From an uncultured Acetobacteraceae bacterium (GTDB taxonomy: Bacteria; Pseudomonadota; Alphaproteobacteria; Acetobacterales; Acetobacteraceae), in assembly GCA_903839965.1 (NCBI GenBank), contig CAIMEK010000506.1, positions 1 to 5,010 on the forward strand: DNA of 5,010 nt, given 5' to 3'. Of the stretch, positions 1 through 5,010 are shown one piece after another. The notes beneath the pieces were generated by a model that was not told where the DNA came from, searched no databases, and was given only the letters and a program-made list of their open reading frames with translations. Position 1 is the first letter of the stretch; each line of letters begins with the position of its first letter. The position numbers and the translations under genes were made by a program.

Positions 1-136
1 CTCCTCGGGGTTCCCGAAAAACCCACCTGACGCCGGCGCGCGCCTTCGCGCGACGCCCGGAGCGGCTGATGGCGGCCAAAATGTTTCGTATTCGTATCTA
101 TATGCCGGTCCGGGCGGAATGCCTTTGCATTTCGCC
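1..136 (-). promoter_or_regulatory. Non-coding gap; possible leader of a leftward gene beyond the edge
   Basis: No ORF here has a credible start, RBS and family resemblance. Open frames on the + strand run on through the reductase gene and are its antisense shadows. Two things stand out. On the minus strand, positions 6-1 read GAGGAG, a good Shine-Dalgarno motif, so a leftward gene could start a few bases outside the window. Positions 78-103 are AT-rich (20 of 26 bases by count) in otherwise GC-rich DNA and contain a tandem TTCGTA TTCGTA at 85-96. Such a patch would suit a promoter, but no pair of -35/-10 boxes is convincing on either strand. That this is a leader is inference. Confidence 0.25.
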
Positions 137-1144
137 TCAGGGCCGCAACCGCTCGATCAGCCCCTCGCCCACCTTCGCCTCGCCGCGCTCTACCGAAGCA
201 ATCAGGGCGATCAGCCGCTCGGTGAGCGGCATCGCCAGCCCGTGCCGCTTGCCGGCCGCCACCACGGGCGTCAGTTGCGCCCCGGCATCGCTCGGCCGCT
301 TGCGCACCGCGAGGTCGCGCCAGATGCCGCTGCGCAATTTTCCACTATGGCGGTTGAACGCCGCCATGGCGGCAATCGAGGCGTCGATGGCGGCATCGTC
401 GCCGGCGAGAAAGGCGGCGGGGTCAAAGCCGTTGAAGCCGAGCGGCGTCACGCCCTCGGCCCGCGCCACCGCCAGCACCTCGCGCACCAGCGCCACGATG
501 AGCGCCCGATTCTCCGGGGCGGCGAAAAAGTCGGCCATGGTGTCGTTGGTCAGCGCGCTCGCCTTCAGCACCGCGCCGTAGCCTTCCTTGCCGAACAGGT
601 AGCCCCAGATGTTGTCGGTAATGACGGCAGCGGGCTCGAATTCGCTGAGCAGCCGGTGGATGCGGCCGATCCGCGGCGTGCGCGCGCCGTCCAGTTCGCC
701 GACCACGACCGCGCCGCGGTTGCCGAACATGATCTCGCCCGGCGCCTGCCAGTCGGCGCCGAAATTGACGAAGGCGCCGACCGTGCGGTCCCGCCCGACG
801 ATCTCGGCGATCACCAGTTCGTTCATGCCGTTCTGGCACGACACCACGGCGCCGTCCGCGGCCAAATGCGGTGCCAGCATGCGCGTCGCGCTTTCGGTGT
901 GGTGCGCCTTCACCGCCAGGAGGATCAGGTCCCAGGTGCCGTGCAGCGCATCCGGGGTGAAGGCCGGGCCGCCCGTGGTGAAGGCCAGCACCGGCCCGGT
1001 AATGGACAAGCGCCCCGCGGCGACCGCCGCCACGTGCTCCGGCACGATATCCACGAAGGTGACGTCATGTCCTGCACGTGCCAGCACGGCGCCGATGGTC
1101 CCCCCGATCGCGCCCGCGCCCGTGATCAAAACCCGCTCGCTCAT
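137..1144 (-). CDS. Ketopantoate reductase (ApbA/PanE) family NAD(P)-dependent oxidoreductase
   Basis: The protein has 335 residues, slightly longer than typical PanE (about 300). It opens with a Rossmann fold carrying the dinucleotide motif GAGAIGG at residues 9-15, followed by the family's LLAVKAH strand (75-81) and the QNG motif (104-106). A helical C-terminal domain follows from about residue 180. Family members reduce 2-keto acids such as 2-dehydropantoate with NADPH in the cytosol. The segment normally written W-x-K-x-x-x-N, holding the catalytic lysine, reads W180-G-Y182-L-F-G-K186, so the usual lysine is Tyr and a lysine sits four residues later. The usual C-terminal Glu region (RTEID-like) reads RPSDAG at 283-288. 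I therefore call the family but not pantothenate synthesis, and give no panE symbol. The ATG at 1144 is preceded by AGGGA (minus strand, 1156-1152) with 7-nt spacing. No operon partner lies upstream; the next gene on that side is divergent. Confidence 0.85.
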   Translation of the reverse strand: MSERVLITGAGAIGGTIGAVLARAGHDVTFVDIVPEHVAAVAAGRLSITGPVLAFTTGGPAFTPDALHGTWDLILLAVKAHHTESATRMLAPHLAADGAVVSCQNGMNELVIAEIVGRDRTVGAFVNFGADWQAPGEIMFGNRGAVVVGELDGARTPRIGRIHRLLSEFEPAAVITDNIWGYLFGKEGYGAVLKASALTNDTMADFFAAPENRALIVALVREVLAVARAEGVTPLGFNGFDPAAFLAGDDAAIDASIAAMAAFNRHSGKLRSGIWRDLAVRKRPSDAGAQLTPVVAAGKRHGLAMPLTERLIALIASVERGEAKVGEGLIERLRP

Positions 1145-1295
1145 GCCCGCGTCCCTGTGTCACTTGCAGGCTAACCCCGGACCGCCGTGGCGCAAAGCCG
1201 CTGCTGGTGTGGCTGGCCCGGCGGCGCATGCTGTCCGGTGCGCTGGTCGGCGCAATGAAGGGCTGACGAATGGCGCGCAGCGGCACCGTCCGGCC

Positions 1296-1324
1296 TGGAC
1301 CGGTCCCGCCCGCCGCGCCATAAA
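1296..1324 (+). promoter_or_regulatory. Candidate sigma70-type promoter for the exported protein gene
   Basis: TGGACC (1296-1301) and CATAAA (1319-1324) each match four of six consensus bases and are spaced by 17 nt. Transcription would start near 1331, leaving a leader of about 18 nt before the ATG at 1349. A perfect 10-bp palindrome, GGACCGGTCC (1297-1306), overlaps the -35 box and could be an operator half or pure chance. The rest of the 204-bp gap between the divergent genes (1145-1348) shows nothing else I can support. Confidence 0.25.
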
Positions 1325-1348
1325 GCGCTGCCACACAGGATGGTCATC

Positions 1349-1906
1349 ATGCACAGTGCGATGCGCTTCGCCCTCGCTGGTCTTGCGCTGCTCGCCACCG
1401 GGCCGGCCTGGGGCCAACAGCTTTGCCACGGCAGCTATTCGGCGACGCTGCTGCGTCCGTTGCCCGCGCCGCTGGTGGTCGGCCTGGACATCCGCGACGA
1501 CAGCCCGGGCAACCTCGACCTCGCCGCCCGCTTCAAGTCCGGGCTGCAGAAGGCGGGCGTAGCCACCACCGGAACGCCGACGGCGCAGCTGAACCTTGCG
1601 GTGACGCTGACCGGCGGGCCGCAGCGGCGCGAACCCTTCGACGCCCCGGCGAATTCGTTCGGTTGGATGGGCGGGGGGATCAACATGCAGGAACCCAACG
1701 CGGGGCGGTTCGGCCGCCCGGCCGCCCCGCCGCCGATGCTGCTGCAGATCCGCGCGACGTTGAGCGCGGCGGCGAGCGGCCCGGTGCAATGGGTCGCCGT
1801 TTTGCAATGCTCGATGCGCGGCGCCGACGACCGCGCGCTCGCCTTCCAGATCGGCAGCCTGATTGGCCAGGCCATCGGCAAGCGGGTGGAGAACAAGCCG
1901 TTCTGA
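1349..1906 (+). CDS. Putative exported protein of unknown function
   Basis: I do not recognise this 185-residue protein. It begins with a typical Sec signal peptide: a basic start (MHSAMR), a hydrophobic core (FALAGLALLATG) and a likely signal peptidase I site after PAWG at residue 22. No lipobox precedes Cys26, so it is not an obvious lipoprotein. The mature part has only two cysteines (26 and 154), which could form a disulfide. A strand/helix-like stretch at 55-90 is followed by a Gly/Pro/Asn-rich, probably loop-like segment at about 97-130. A further strand-like region surrounds the second Cys, and the C-terminal helix (about 162-180) is amphipathic. It is probably periplasmic. ATG 1349 is chosen over the in-frame ATG at 1340 because AGGA at 1337-1340 sits 8 nt before 1349 but overlaps the earlier codon. 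The gene ends 15 bp from the convergent tRNA. Confidence 0.7.
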   Translation: MHSAMRFALAGLALLATGPAWGQQLCHGSYSATLLRPLPAPLVVGLDIRDDSPGNLDLAARFKSGLQKAGVATTGTPTAQLNLAVTLTGGPQRREPFDAPANSFGWMGGGINMQEPNAGRFGRPAAPPPMLLQIRATLSAAASGPVQWVAVLQCSMRGADDRALAFQIGSLIGQAIGKRVENKPF

Positions 1907-1921
1907 TCCCGGCTCCGCTGC

Positions 1922-2006
1922 TGGTGCCCGCCGGGAGACTCGAACTCCCACGCCCACAGGGCTGCGGATTTTAAGTCCGCTGCGTCTACCATTCCGCCAG
2001 GCGGGC
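1922..2006 (-). tRNA. tRNA-Leu (anticodon UAA), CCA encoded
   Basis: The reverse complement folds as a class II tRNA. The acceptor stem GCCCGCC pairs with GGCGGGC (1926-1932). The D arm is GCG/CGC with the GGTAGA loop. The anticodon stem GCGGA/TCCGC encloses the loop CTTAAAA, giving anticodon UAA. A long variable arm GCCC-TGT-GGGC follows, then T arm GGGAG-TTCGAGT-CTCCC. The discriminator base is A (1925), and CCA is encoded at 1924-1922. The long variable arm, A discriminator and TAA anticodon identify leucine, reading UUA (and probably UUG) codons, which are rare in GC-rich genomes. No confident promoter was found in the 64 bp upstream. Confidence 0.96.
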
Positions 2007-2070
2007 TCAACCCGCATTGCTTACACCGTCGTGCCGTCGAGCGCGATGCGCCATGCTCGCCTGGCCGGCG

Positions 2071-2538
2071 TCACACCGCCATCGTCGCGCCCGGAACGGG
2101 ATCGTTCATCGTGCGGTCGTTCGCCCACAGGCCGGGCGTGGCGACCTCCAGGGAATGCCCGTCGGGGTCGCGGAAATACAGGCTGATCGACCCTTGCGGC
2201 CAGTCCAGCCGGCTCTCCACCGCAATCTCCAGCGCCGCCAGATGCGCCTCCCAGGCGGCGAGGCTGTCGGCGGGAATGGCGAAGGCCAGGTGCAGCCTGC
2301 CGGCGCCGTCATGCCCCGGGATGGTGCCGAACGGCAGGGCGCCAGGCTCGCCGGAGGCGCCCCGGCGGAACAGCAGCAGCACCCCGCGCCCTGGTACCGA
2401 CATCGCCCGCAGCCGCTCGTCGCGCGACATCGCGGCGAAGCCGAACACGCGCGCGTAGAAGGCCTCGGCACGGTCGAGATCGGCGACATAGAGCGAGGTC
2501 TCTAGAATGCGGCTGAGCGCGGGCGGTGATGGGTTCAT
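2071..2538 (-). CDS. VOC family protein (glyoxalase/bleomycin resistance-type)
   Basis: This 155-residue protein has the usual length for a single-polypeptide pair of beta-alpha-beta-beta-beta modules. Module one runs about 9-60 (ILETSLYVADLDRAEAFYARVFGF). Module two starts near 80 with RLHLAFAI and ends with YFRDPDGHSLEV at 121-132. By position, candidate metal ligands are Glu13, His83 and Glu131, as in metal-dependent VOC enzymes such as fosfomycin-modifying enzymes and dioxygenases. The family acts on many small molecules as isomerase, dioxygenase, thiol transferase or binding protein, so the substrate cannot be given. ATG 2538 has a strong SD, AGGAAGG, 7 nt upstream; a longer in-frame version starting at 2712 would run through the divergent carbamoylase gene and is unlikely. 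It is divergent from that gene, which may or may not mean a shared role. Confidence 0.85.
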   Translation of the reverse strand: MNPSPPALSRILETSLYVADLDRAEAFYARVFGFAAMSRDERLRAMSVPGRGVLLLFRRGASGEPGALPFGTIPGHDGAGRLHLAFAIPADSLAAWEAHLAALEIAVESRLDWPQGSISLYFRDPDGHSLEVATPGLWANDRTMNDPVPGATMAV

Positions 2539-2562
2539 GGGTCGGACCTTCCTGGCTATCAT
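2534..2562 (+). promoter_or_regulatory. Candidate promoter for the carbamoylase gene
   Basis: TATCAT at 2557-2562 matches five of six bases of a -10 box. TTCATG at 2534-2539 is a weak -35 (three of six) at 17-nt spacing. The predicted start near 2569 would leave about 31 nt of leader. The -35 region covers the start codon of the divergent VOC gene, so transcription of the two could interfere. No clear promoter was found for the VOC gene itself. Confidence 0.3.
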
Positions 2563-2599
2563 GCGCGTGCCAGATCCGCGCAGGAGCCGCAACCTTCCC

Positions 2600-3556
2600 A
2601 TGTCCCGCATCCTCACCATCGGCGTCGCCCAGCTTGGTCCCATCACGCGCCGCGAGAGCCGCCAGGAGGTCGTGGCCCGGCTGCTGGCGATGATGGAGGC
2701 CGCCGCGCGCATGGGCAGCGACCTGATCGTCTATCCCGAGGCGGCGCTCACCGCGTTCTTCCCGCACTGGGTAGTGGCCGACGAGGCCGAACTGGACAGC
2801 TATTTCGAGCGCGAGATGCCCGCGCCGGCGGTGGCGCCGCTGTTCGAGGCAGGCCGGCGGCTCGGCATCGCCTTCCATCTCGGCTATGCGGAACTGGCGG
2901 TCGCCGACGGCCGCAAGCGCCGTTTCAACACGTCTGTCCTCGTCGGCAAGGACGGCGCCATCATCGGCAAGTACCGCAAGATCCACCTGCCCGGCTACGC
3001 CGAACCGCGCCCGGACGCGCCGTTCCAGAACCTCGAGAAACGCTATTTCGAAGTCGGCGACCTGGGCTGGCCGGTCTGGCAGGCGTTTGGCGGCCGCGTC
3101 GGCATGATGATCTGCAACGACCGCCGCTGGCCGGAAGCCTGGCGGGTGATGGGCTTGCAGGGCGTCGAAGTCGTGGTGCTCGGCTACAACACGCCGGTGC
3201 ACAACCCGGCCATGCCACAGACCGACGACCTGGGCAATTTCCACAACCACCTGGTCATGCAGGCCGGCGCTTACCAGAACGGCACCTGGGTGGTGGCCGC
3301 GGCGAAGGCCGGGGTGGAGGAGGGGGTCGACCAGATCGGCCAGTCCTGCATCATCGCCCCGTCCGGCGAGATCGTCGCGCAGTGCACCACGCTGGGCGAC
3401 GAGCTGCAGGTGGCGCGCTGCGATCTTGCGCTGTGCGCCAGCTACAAGGAGAGCATCTTCAATTTCGCCCGCCACCGCCGCCCCGAGCATTACGGCCTCA
3501 TCGTCGAGCGCACCGGCGTCGGCCCGGTGCTCGGCTCGGAACTACAGCAGCATTAG
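2600..3556 (+). CDS. N-carbamoyl-D-amino-acid hydrolase (D-carbamoylase, nitrilase superfamily)
   Basis: This 318-residue cytosolic enzyme is predicted to hydrolyse N-carbamoyl-D-amino acids to D-amino acid, CO2 and ammonia, the last step of D-hydantoin degradation. It resembles the Agrobacterium D-carbamoylase (about 304 residues) along its whole length, as recalled from family knowledge. Shared stretches include DEAELDS (61-67), KRRFNTS (106-112), GKYRKIHLPG (123-132), LEKRYFE (145-151), ICNDRRWPEAWRVMGL (171-186), GYNTP (195-199), HNP (201-203), MQAG (220-223) and HRRPEHYGLI near the end. The nitrilase triad is complete and at the same numbers: Glu47 (YPEAAL), Lys127 (YRKIHLPG) and Cys172 (ICNDRR). 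His129 and His215 are kept; the position matching His144 is Asn144. ATG 2600 fits the family N-terminus (MSRILTIGVAQLGP); AGGAG at 2582-2586 lies 13 nt upstream, which is rather long. In-frame ATGs at 2507, 2537 and 2561 would add unconserved residues. No hydantoinase or racemase gene is adjacent. Confidence 0.93.
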   Translation: MSRILTIGVAQLGPITRRESRQEVVARLLAMMEAAARMGSDLIVYPEAALTAFFPHWVVADEAELDSYFEREMPAPAVAPLFEAGRRLGIAFHLGYAELAVADGRKRRFNTSVLVGKDGAIIGKYRKIHLPGYAEPRPDAPFQNLEKRYFEVGDLGWPVWQAFGGRVGMMICNDRRWPEAWRVMGLQGVEVVVLGYNTPVHNPAMPQTDDLGNFHNHLVMQAGAYQNGTWVVAAAKAGVEEGVDQIGQSCIIAPSGEIVAQCTTLGDELQVARCDLALCASYKESIFNFARHRRPEHYGLIVERTGVGPVLGSELQQH

Positions 3557-3570
3557 CGGCCGGCGCAGGA

Positions 3571-3585
3571 CGGGGCGCAGCCCCG
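3571..3585. terminator. GC hairpin between convergent genes
   Basis: CGGGGC-GCA-GCCCCG is a perfect 6-bp GC stem with a 3-nt loop. It sits in the 31-bp gap between two converging stop codons (3556 and 3588). The place and symmetry suit a bidirectional transcription stop. There is no T tract on either side, so a classical intrinsic terminator is not shown. It could instead be a copy of a dispersed intergenic palindrome. Confidence 0.4.
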
Positions 3586-3587
3586 CC

Positions 3588-4457
3588 CTACCCCGCGTAG
3601 CGTGGCTCGGGCAGGCCGCGCACGCCGGATTCGTAGGCCAGTACCGCGCCCGCCAGCGGTTGCCTCGCCAGCACGTCCTCGGACAGCCCGACACGCGCGC
3701 AGGTCACGAACAGCGTCGTCAGATCGGCGCCGCCGAAGGCGCAGCAGGTCGGCTGGCTCACCGGCACCACGAGCCGGCGGTCCACCCGGCCGTCCGGCGC
3801 ATAGCGGGTGATCCGCCCGTTGCCGAACTCGGCCGACCACAGGTAGCCCTCGGCGTCGGTGATCGCGCCGTCGGGTATGCCGGGCTCGTCGATGGTGGCG
3901 AACACACGCCGCTCGCCCGGCATGCCGGTGGTCGGATCGTAGGCAAACGCCAGGATCGTGCGGGTCGGGCTGTCGGTGAAATACATCGTCCGGCCGTCCG
4001 GCGACCAGCAGAGCCCGTTGGGGATGGCGATGCCCTCCAGCACGGCCCGCACGTCGCCCGACGGGTCGAGCCGGTAGAGGCGGCCACGGAACGAGCAATC
4101 CACATCATCCATCGTGCCGGCCCAGAACCGGCCCTGGCGGTCGCACCGGCCGTCGTTGAAGCGCATCATCGCCTCCTCGCCGTGCGGCGGGGCGGCGGGG
4201 GTGACGCTGCCGGTGTCGGGGTCGAGGAAGCAGAAGCCGCTCTTCAGCGCCACCAGCACGCCGCCCCCCACCCGCAAGGCCAACGAGCCGGCGTCCTCGG
4301 GCATGGTCCAACTGCGCACCGCATCGGTCGCGCTGTCCCAGCGCCGCACCGCGGGCGCCTTGATGTCCACCCACCACAATGCCTGCGTTTGTGGGCACCA
4401 GACCGGGCCTTCGCCCAGGATGTCAATGGCATCGCCGATACGGCGGGGTGTGTCCAT
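3588..4457 (-). CDS. SMP-30/gluconolactonase/LRE family lactonase
   Basis: This 289-residue protein is the normal length for a six-bladed beta-propeller of the SMP-30 (regucalcin) family, which hydrolyses sugar lactones to aldonic acids using one divalent metal. The conserved sites are present. Metal ligand Glu16 is in LGEGPVW, Asn147 in IPNGLCWSPDG and Asp196 in PDGAI; the substrate-contact Asn101 is in RFNDGRCD, followed by GRFWAGTM. These correspond to Glu18, Asn154, Asp204 and Asn103 of human SMP-30. No signal peptide is seen, so it is probably cytosolic. The sugar lactone (gluconate, arabinonate, galactonate and others) cannot be told from sequence. ATG 4457 is chosen because GGAAGGAG lies 8 nt upstream and the family's N-terminus begins here; the frame stays open upstream, but without family similarity. 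It diverges from an FMN-dependent hydroxy-acid oxidase gene, so a joint role in sugar-acid catabolism is plausible. Confidence 0.9.
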   Translation of the reverse strand: MDTPRRIGDAIDILGEGPVWCPQTQALWWVDIKAPAVRRWDSATDAVRSWTMPEDAGSLALRVGGGVLVALKSGFCFLDPDTGSVTPAAPPHGEEAMMRFNDGRCDRQGRFWAGTMDDVDCSFRGRLYRLDPSGDVRAVLEGIAIPNGLCWSPDGRTMYFTDSPTRTILAFAYDPTTGMPGERRVFATIDEPGIPDGAITDAEGYLWSAEFGNGRITRYAPDGRVDRRLVVPVSQPTCCAFGGADLTTLFVTCARVGLSEDVLARQPLAGAVLAYESGVRGLPEPRYAG

Positions 4458-4485
4458 GCGCGCGTCTCCTTCCCGTCTGTCCCCC

Positions 4486-4514
4486 GCTATACGCTTGTCG
4501 AACCGGCTTGTCCC
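4486..4514 (-). promoter_or_regulatory. Candidate promoter of the SMP-30 family gene
   Basis: On the minus strand GGGACA (4514-4509) and TATAGC (4491-4486) each match four of six sigma70 consensus bases, with 17-nt spacing. Transcription would begin near 4479, giving a leader of about 22 nt that contains the GGAAGGAG ribosome site. On the opposite strand a much weaker pair (TTGTCC 4508-4513, CAGGAT 4531-4536) could serve the FMN oxidase gene. Both are judged by eye only. Confidence 0.35.
4493..4512. repeat. Heptamer direct repeat GCTTGTC, possible operator
   Basis: GCTTGTC occurs at 4493-4499 and again at 4506-4512, a 13-bp period, separated by GAACCG. The copies lie between and over the candidate -10 and -35 boxes of the lactonase gene, and close to where a promoter for the divergent oxidase would lie. 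That is a suitable place for a regulator acting on both genes. A chance repeat of this length is possible. Confidence 0.3.
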
Positions 4515-4568
4515 GCCGCCGCCCCGCGAGCAGGATCGTTCGCCCGAGGAAAAGGATCCGCCGTAACC

Positions 4569-5010
4569 ATGAGCAACGAACCACCGCTGGATTTCCAGGT
4601 GCTGCATGAATTCATCAAGAAGGCCCACATCAATCTCAACCGCAACATCTGGGACTATCTGATCGGCGGCACCGAGACCGAGACCGGCGTGAAGCGCAAC
4701 CGGCTCGCCCTCGACACCGTCGCGCTGCGCCCGCGCGTGCTGGTGGATGTGTCGGAGATCGATTGCAGCTGGGACTTCTTCGGCAAGCGCATCCGCCTGC
4801 CGGTGGCGCTGGCGCCGGTGGGTTCGCTGGAGAGCTTCGACGTGGGCGGCGGCGCCAGCACGGCGAAGGGCGCCGGGGCGTTCGGCGTGCCGCTGTTCGC
4901 CAGTTCGGTCACCCAGCCCGGGCTGGAAGAGATCGGGCGTGCCGGCGAGGGGCCGAAAGTGTTCCAGCTCTACGTCCGTGGCGGCGACGACTTCATCGAC
5001 GACTACGTTC
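4569..5010 (+). CDS. FMN-dependent alpha-hydroxy-acid oxidase/dehydrogenase, N-terminal part
   Basis: The first 147 residues are present and the frame is open at the window end; the family usually has about 350-400 residues, so more than half is missing. The enzymes are TIM barrels that use FMN to oxidise L-2-hydroxy acids (lactate, glycolate, mandelate and similar) to 2-oxo acids. Visible family features are NIWDYLIGG (26-34), whose Tyr30 matches the substrate-binding Tyr24 of glycolate oxidase; RNRLALDTVALRPRVLVDVS (43-62); the FMN-contacting APVGS (82-86), where many oxidases have APTA; ASSVTQPGLEEI (111-122); and FQLYV (132-136), whose Gln133 and Tyr135 match the FMN/substrate residues Gln127 and Tyr129. 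The catalytic His and Arg lie beyond the window, so activity and oxidase-versus-dehydrogenase type cannot be judged. ATG 4569 is preceded by AAGGA (4552-4556), 12 nt away, and GAGGA (4546-4550). It is divergent from the lactonase gene across 111 bp. Confidence 0.92.
   Translation, partial: MSNEPPLDFQVLHEFIKKAHINLNRNIWDYLIGGTETETGVKRNRLALDTVALRPRVLVDVSEIDCSWDFFGKRIRLPVALAPVGSLESFDVGGGASTAKGAGAFGVPLFASSVTQPGLEEIGRAGEGPKVFQLYVRGGDDFIDDYV

Noticed and set aside
37..52. CGCGCG-CCTT-CGCGCG inverted repeat
   Set aside because: Self-complementary CG runs are expected by chance in this composition; there is no T tract or gene end to explain it.
118..131. Hairpin AATGC-CTTT-GCATT just after the reductase stop codon as a terminator
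   Set aside because: The stem is only 5 bp, partly A/T, and no T tract follows on the minus strand.
119..1174. Long + strand open frames opposite the reductase gene, up to 351 codons
   Set aside because: They are antisense shadows in high-GC DNA: low-complexity Arg/Ala/Gly/His-rich translations with no recognisable motif or RBS, whereas the minus-strand product has a clear Rossmann motif.
1922..2006. tRNA-Leu as an integration (att) site of a genomic island
   Set aside because: No duplicate of the tRNA 3' end was seen in the window and there is no integrase gene beside it.
2539..2580. TGGCACG on the minus strand (2572-2566), resembling the -24 element of a sigma54 promoter
   Set aside because: The -12 GC dinucleotide is absent at the required spacing (AT is found), so it fails the consensus.
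2309..3490. A 393-codon minus-strand open frame opposite the carbamoylase
   Set aside because: The + strand product matches D-carbamoylase from end to end with all catalytic residues; the antisense translation resembles no family and only shadows its codons.

Overview
The window is strongly GC-rich with bacterial gene structure: Shine-Dalgarno motifs, short intergenic gaps and third codon positions dominated by G/C. The gene families and style fit a GC-rich proteobacterium, probably an alphaproteobacterium (Acetobacteraceae/Rhodospirillales-like). That placement is inference from general appearance, not from a marker gene. It reads as ordinary chromosomal sequence. I see no integrase, transposase, phage gene, CRISPR array or toxin-antitoxin pair.

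Layout, left to right. Positions 1-136 hold no gene I can support: an AT-rich patch and, at the very edge, an SD-like motif that may belong to a leftward gene starting outside the window. At 137-1144 (-) is a ketopantoate-reductase-family dehydrogenase with a non-canonical active-site segment. At 1349-1906 (+) is a small exported protein of unknown function. At 1922-2006 (-) is tRNA-Leu(UAA) with an encoded CCA. At 2071-2538 (-) is a small VOC (glyoxalase/bleomycin-resistance fold) protein, divergent from 2600-3556 (+), an N-carbamoyl-D-amino-acid hydrolase with the full Glu-Lys-Cys triad. A GC hairpin separates this from the convergent gene at 3588-4457 (-), an SMP-30/gluconolactonase-family lactonase. 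That in turn is divergent from 4569 to the window end (+), the first 147 residues of an FMN-dependent alpha-hydroxy-acid oxidase/dehydrogenase.

Adjacent protein genes almost all alternate in strand, so most are probably transcribed alone rather than in an operon. Two divergent pairs may share control regions: VOC/carbamoylase (61 bp gap) and lactonase/FMN oxidase (111 bp gap, with a heptamer direct repeat next to a plausible promoter). The second pair makes biochemical sense: lactone hydrolysis gives hydroxy acids, and the FMN enzyme oxidises 2-hydroxy acids. Overall this looks like a patch of small-molecule catabolic genes around a tRNA. I did not find a clearly new system. The best leads are the altered reductase active site, the carbamoylase without a visible hydantoinase, and the lactonase/oxidase control region.
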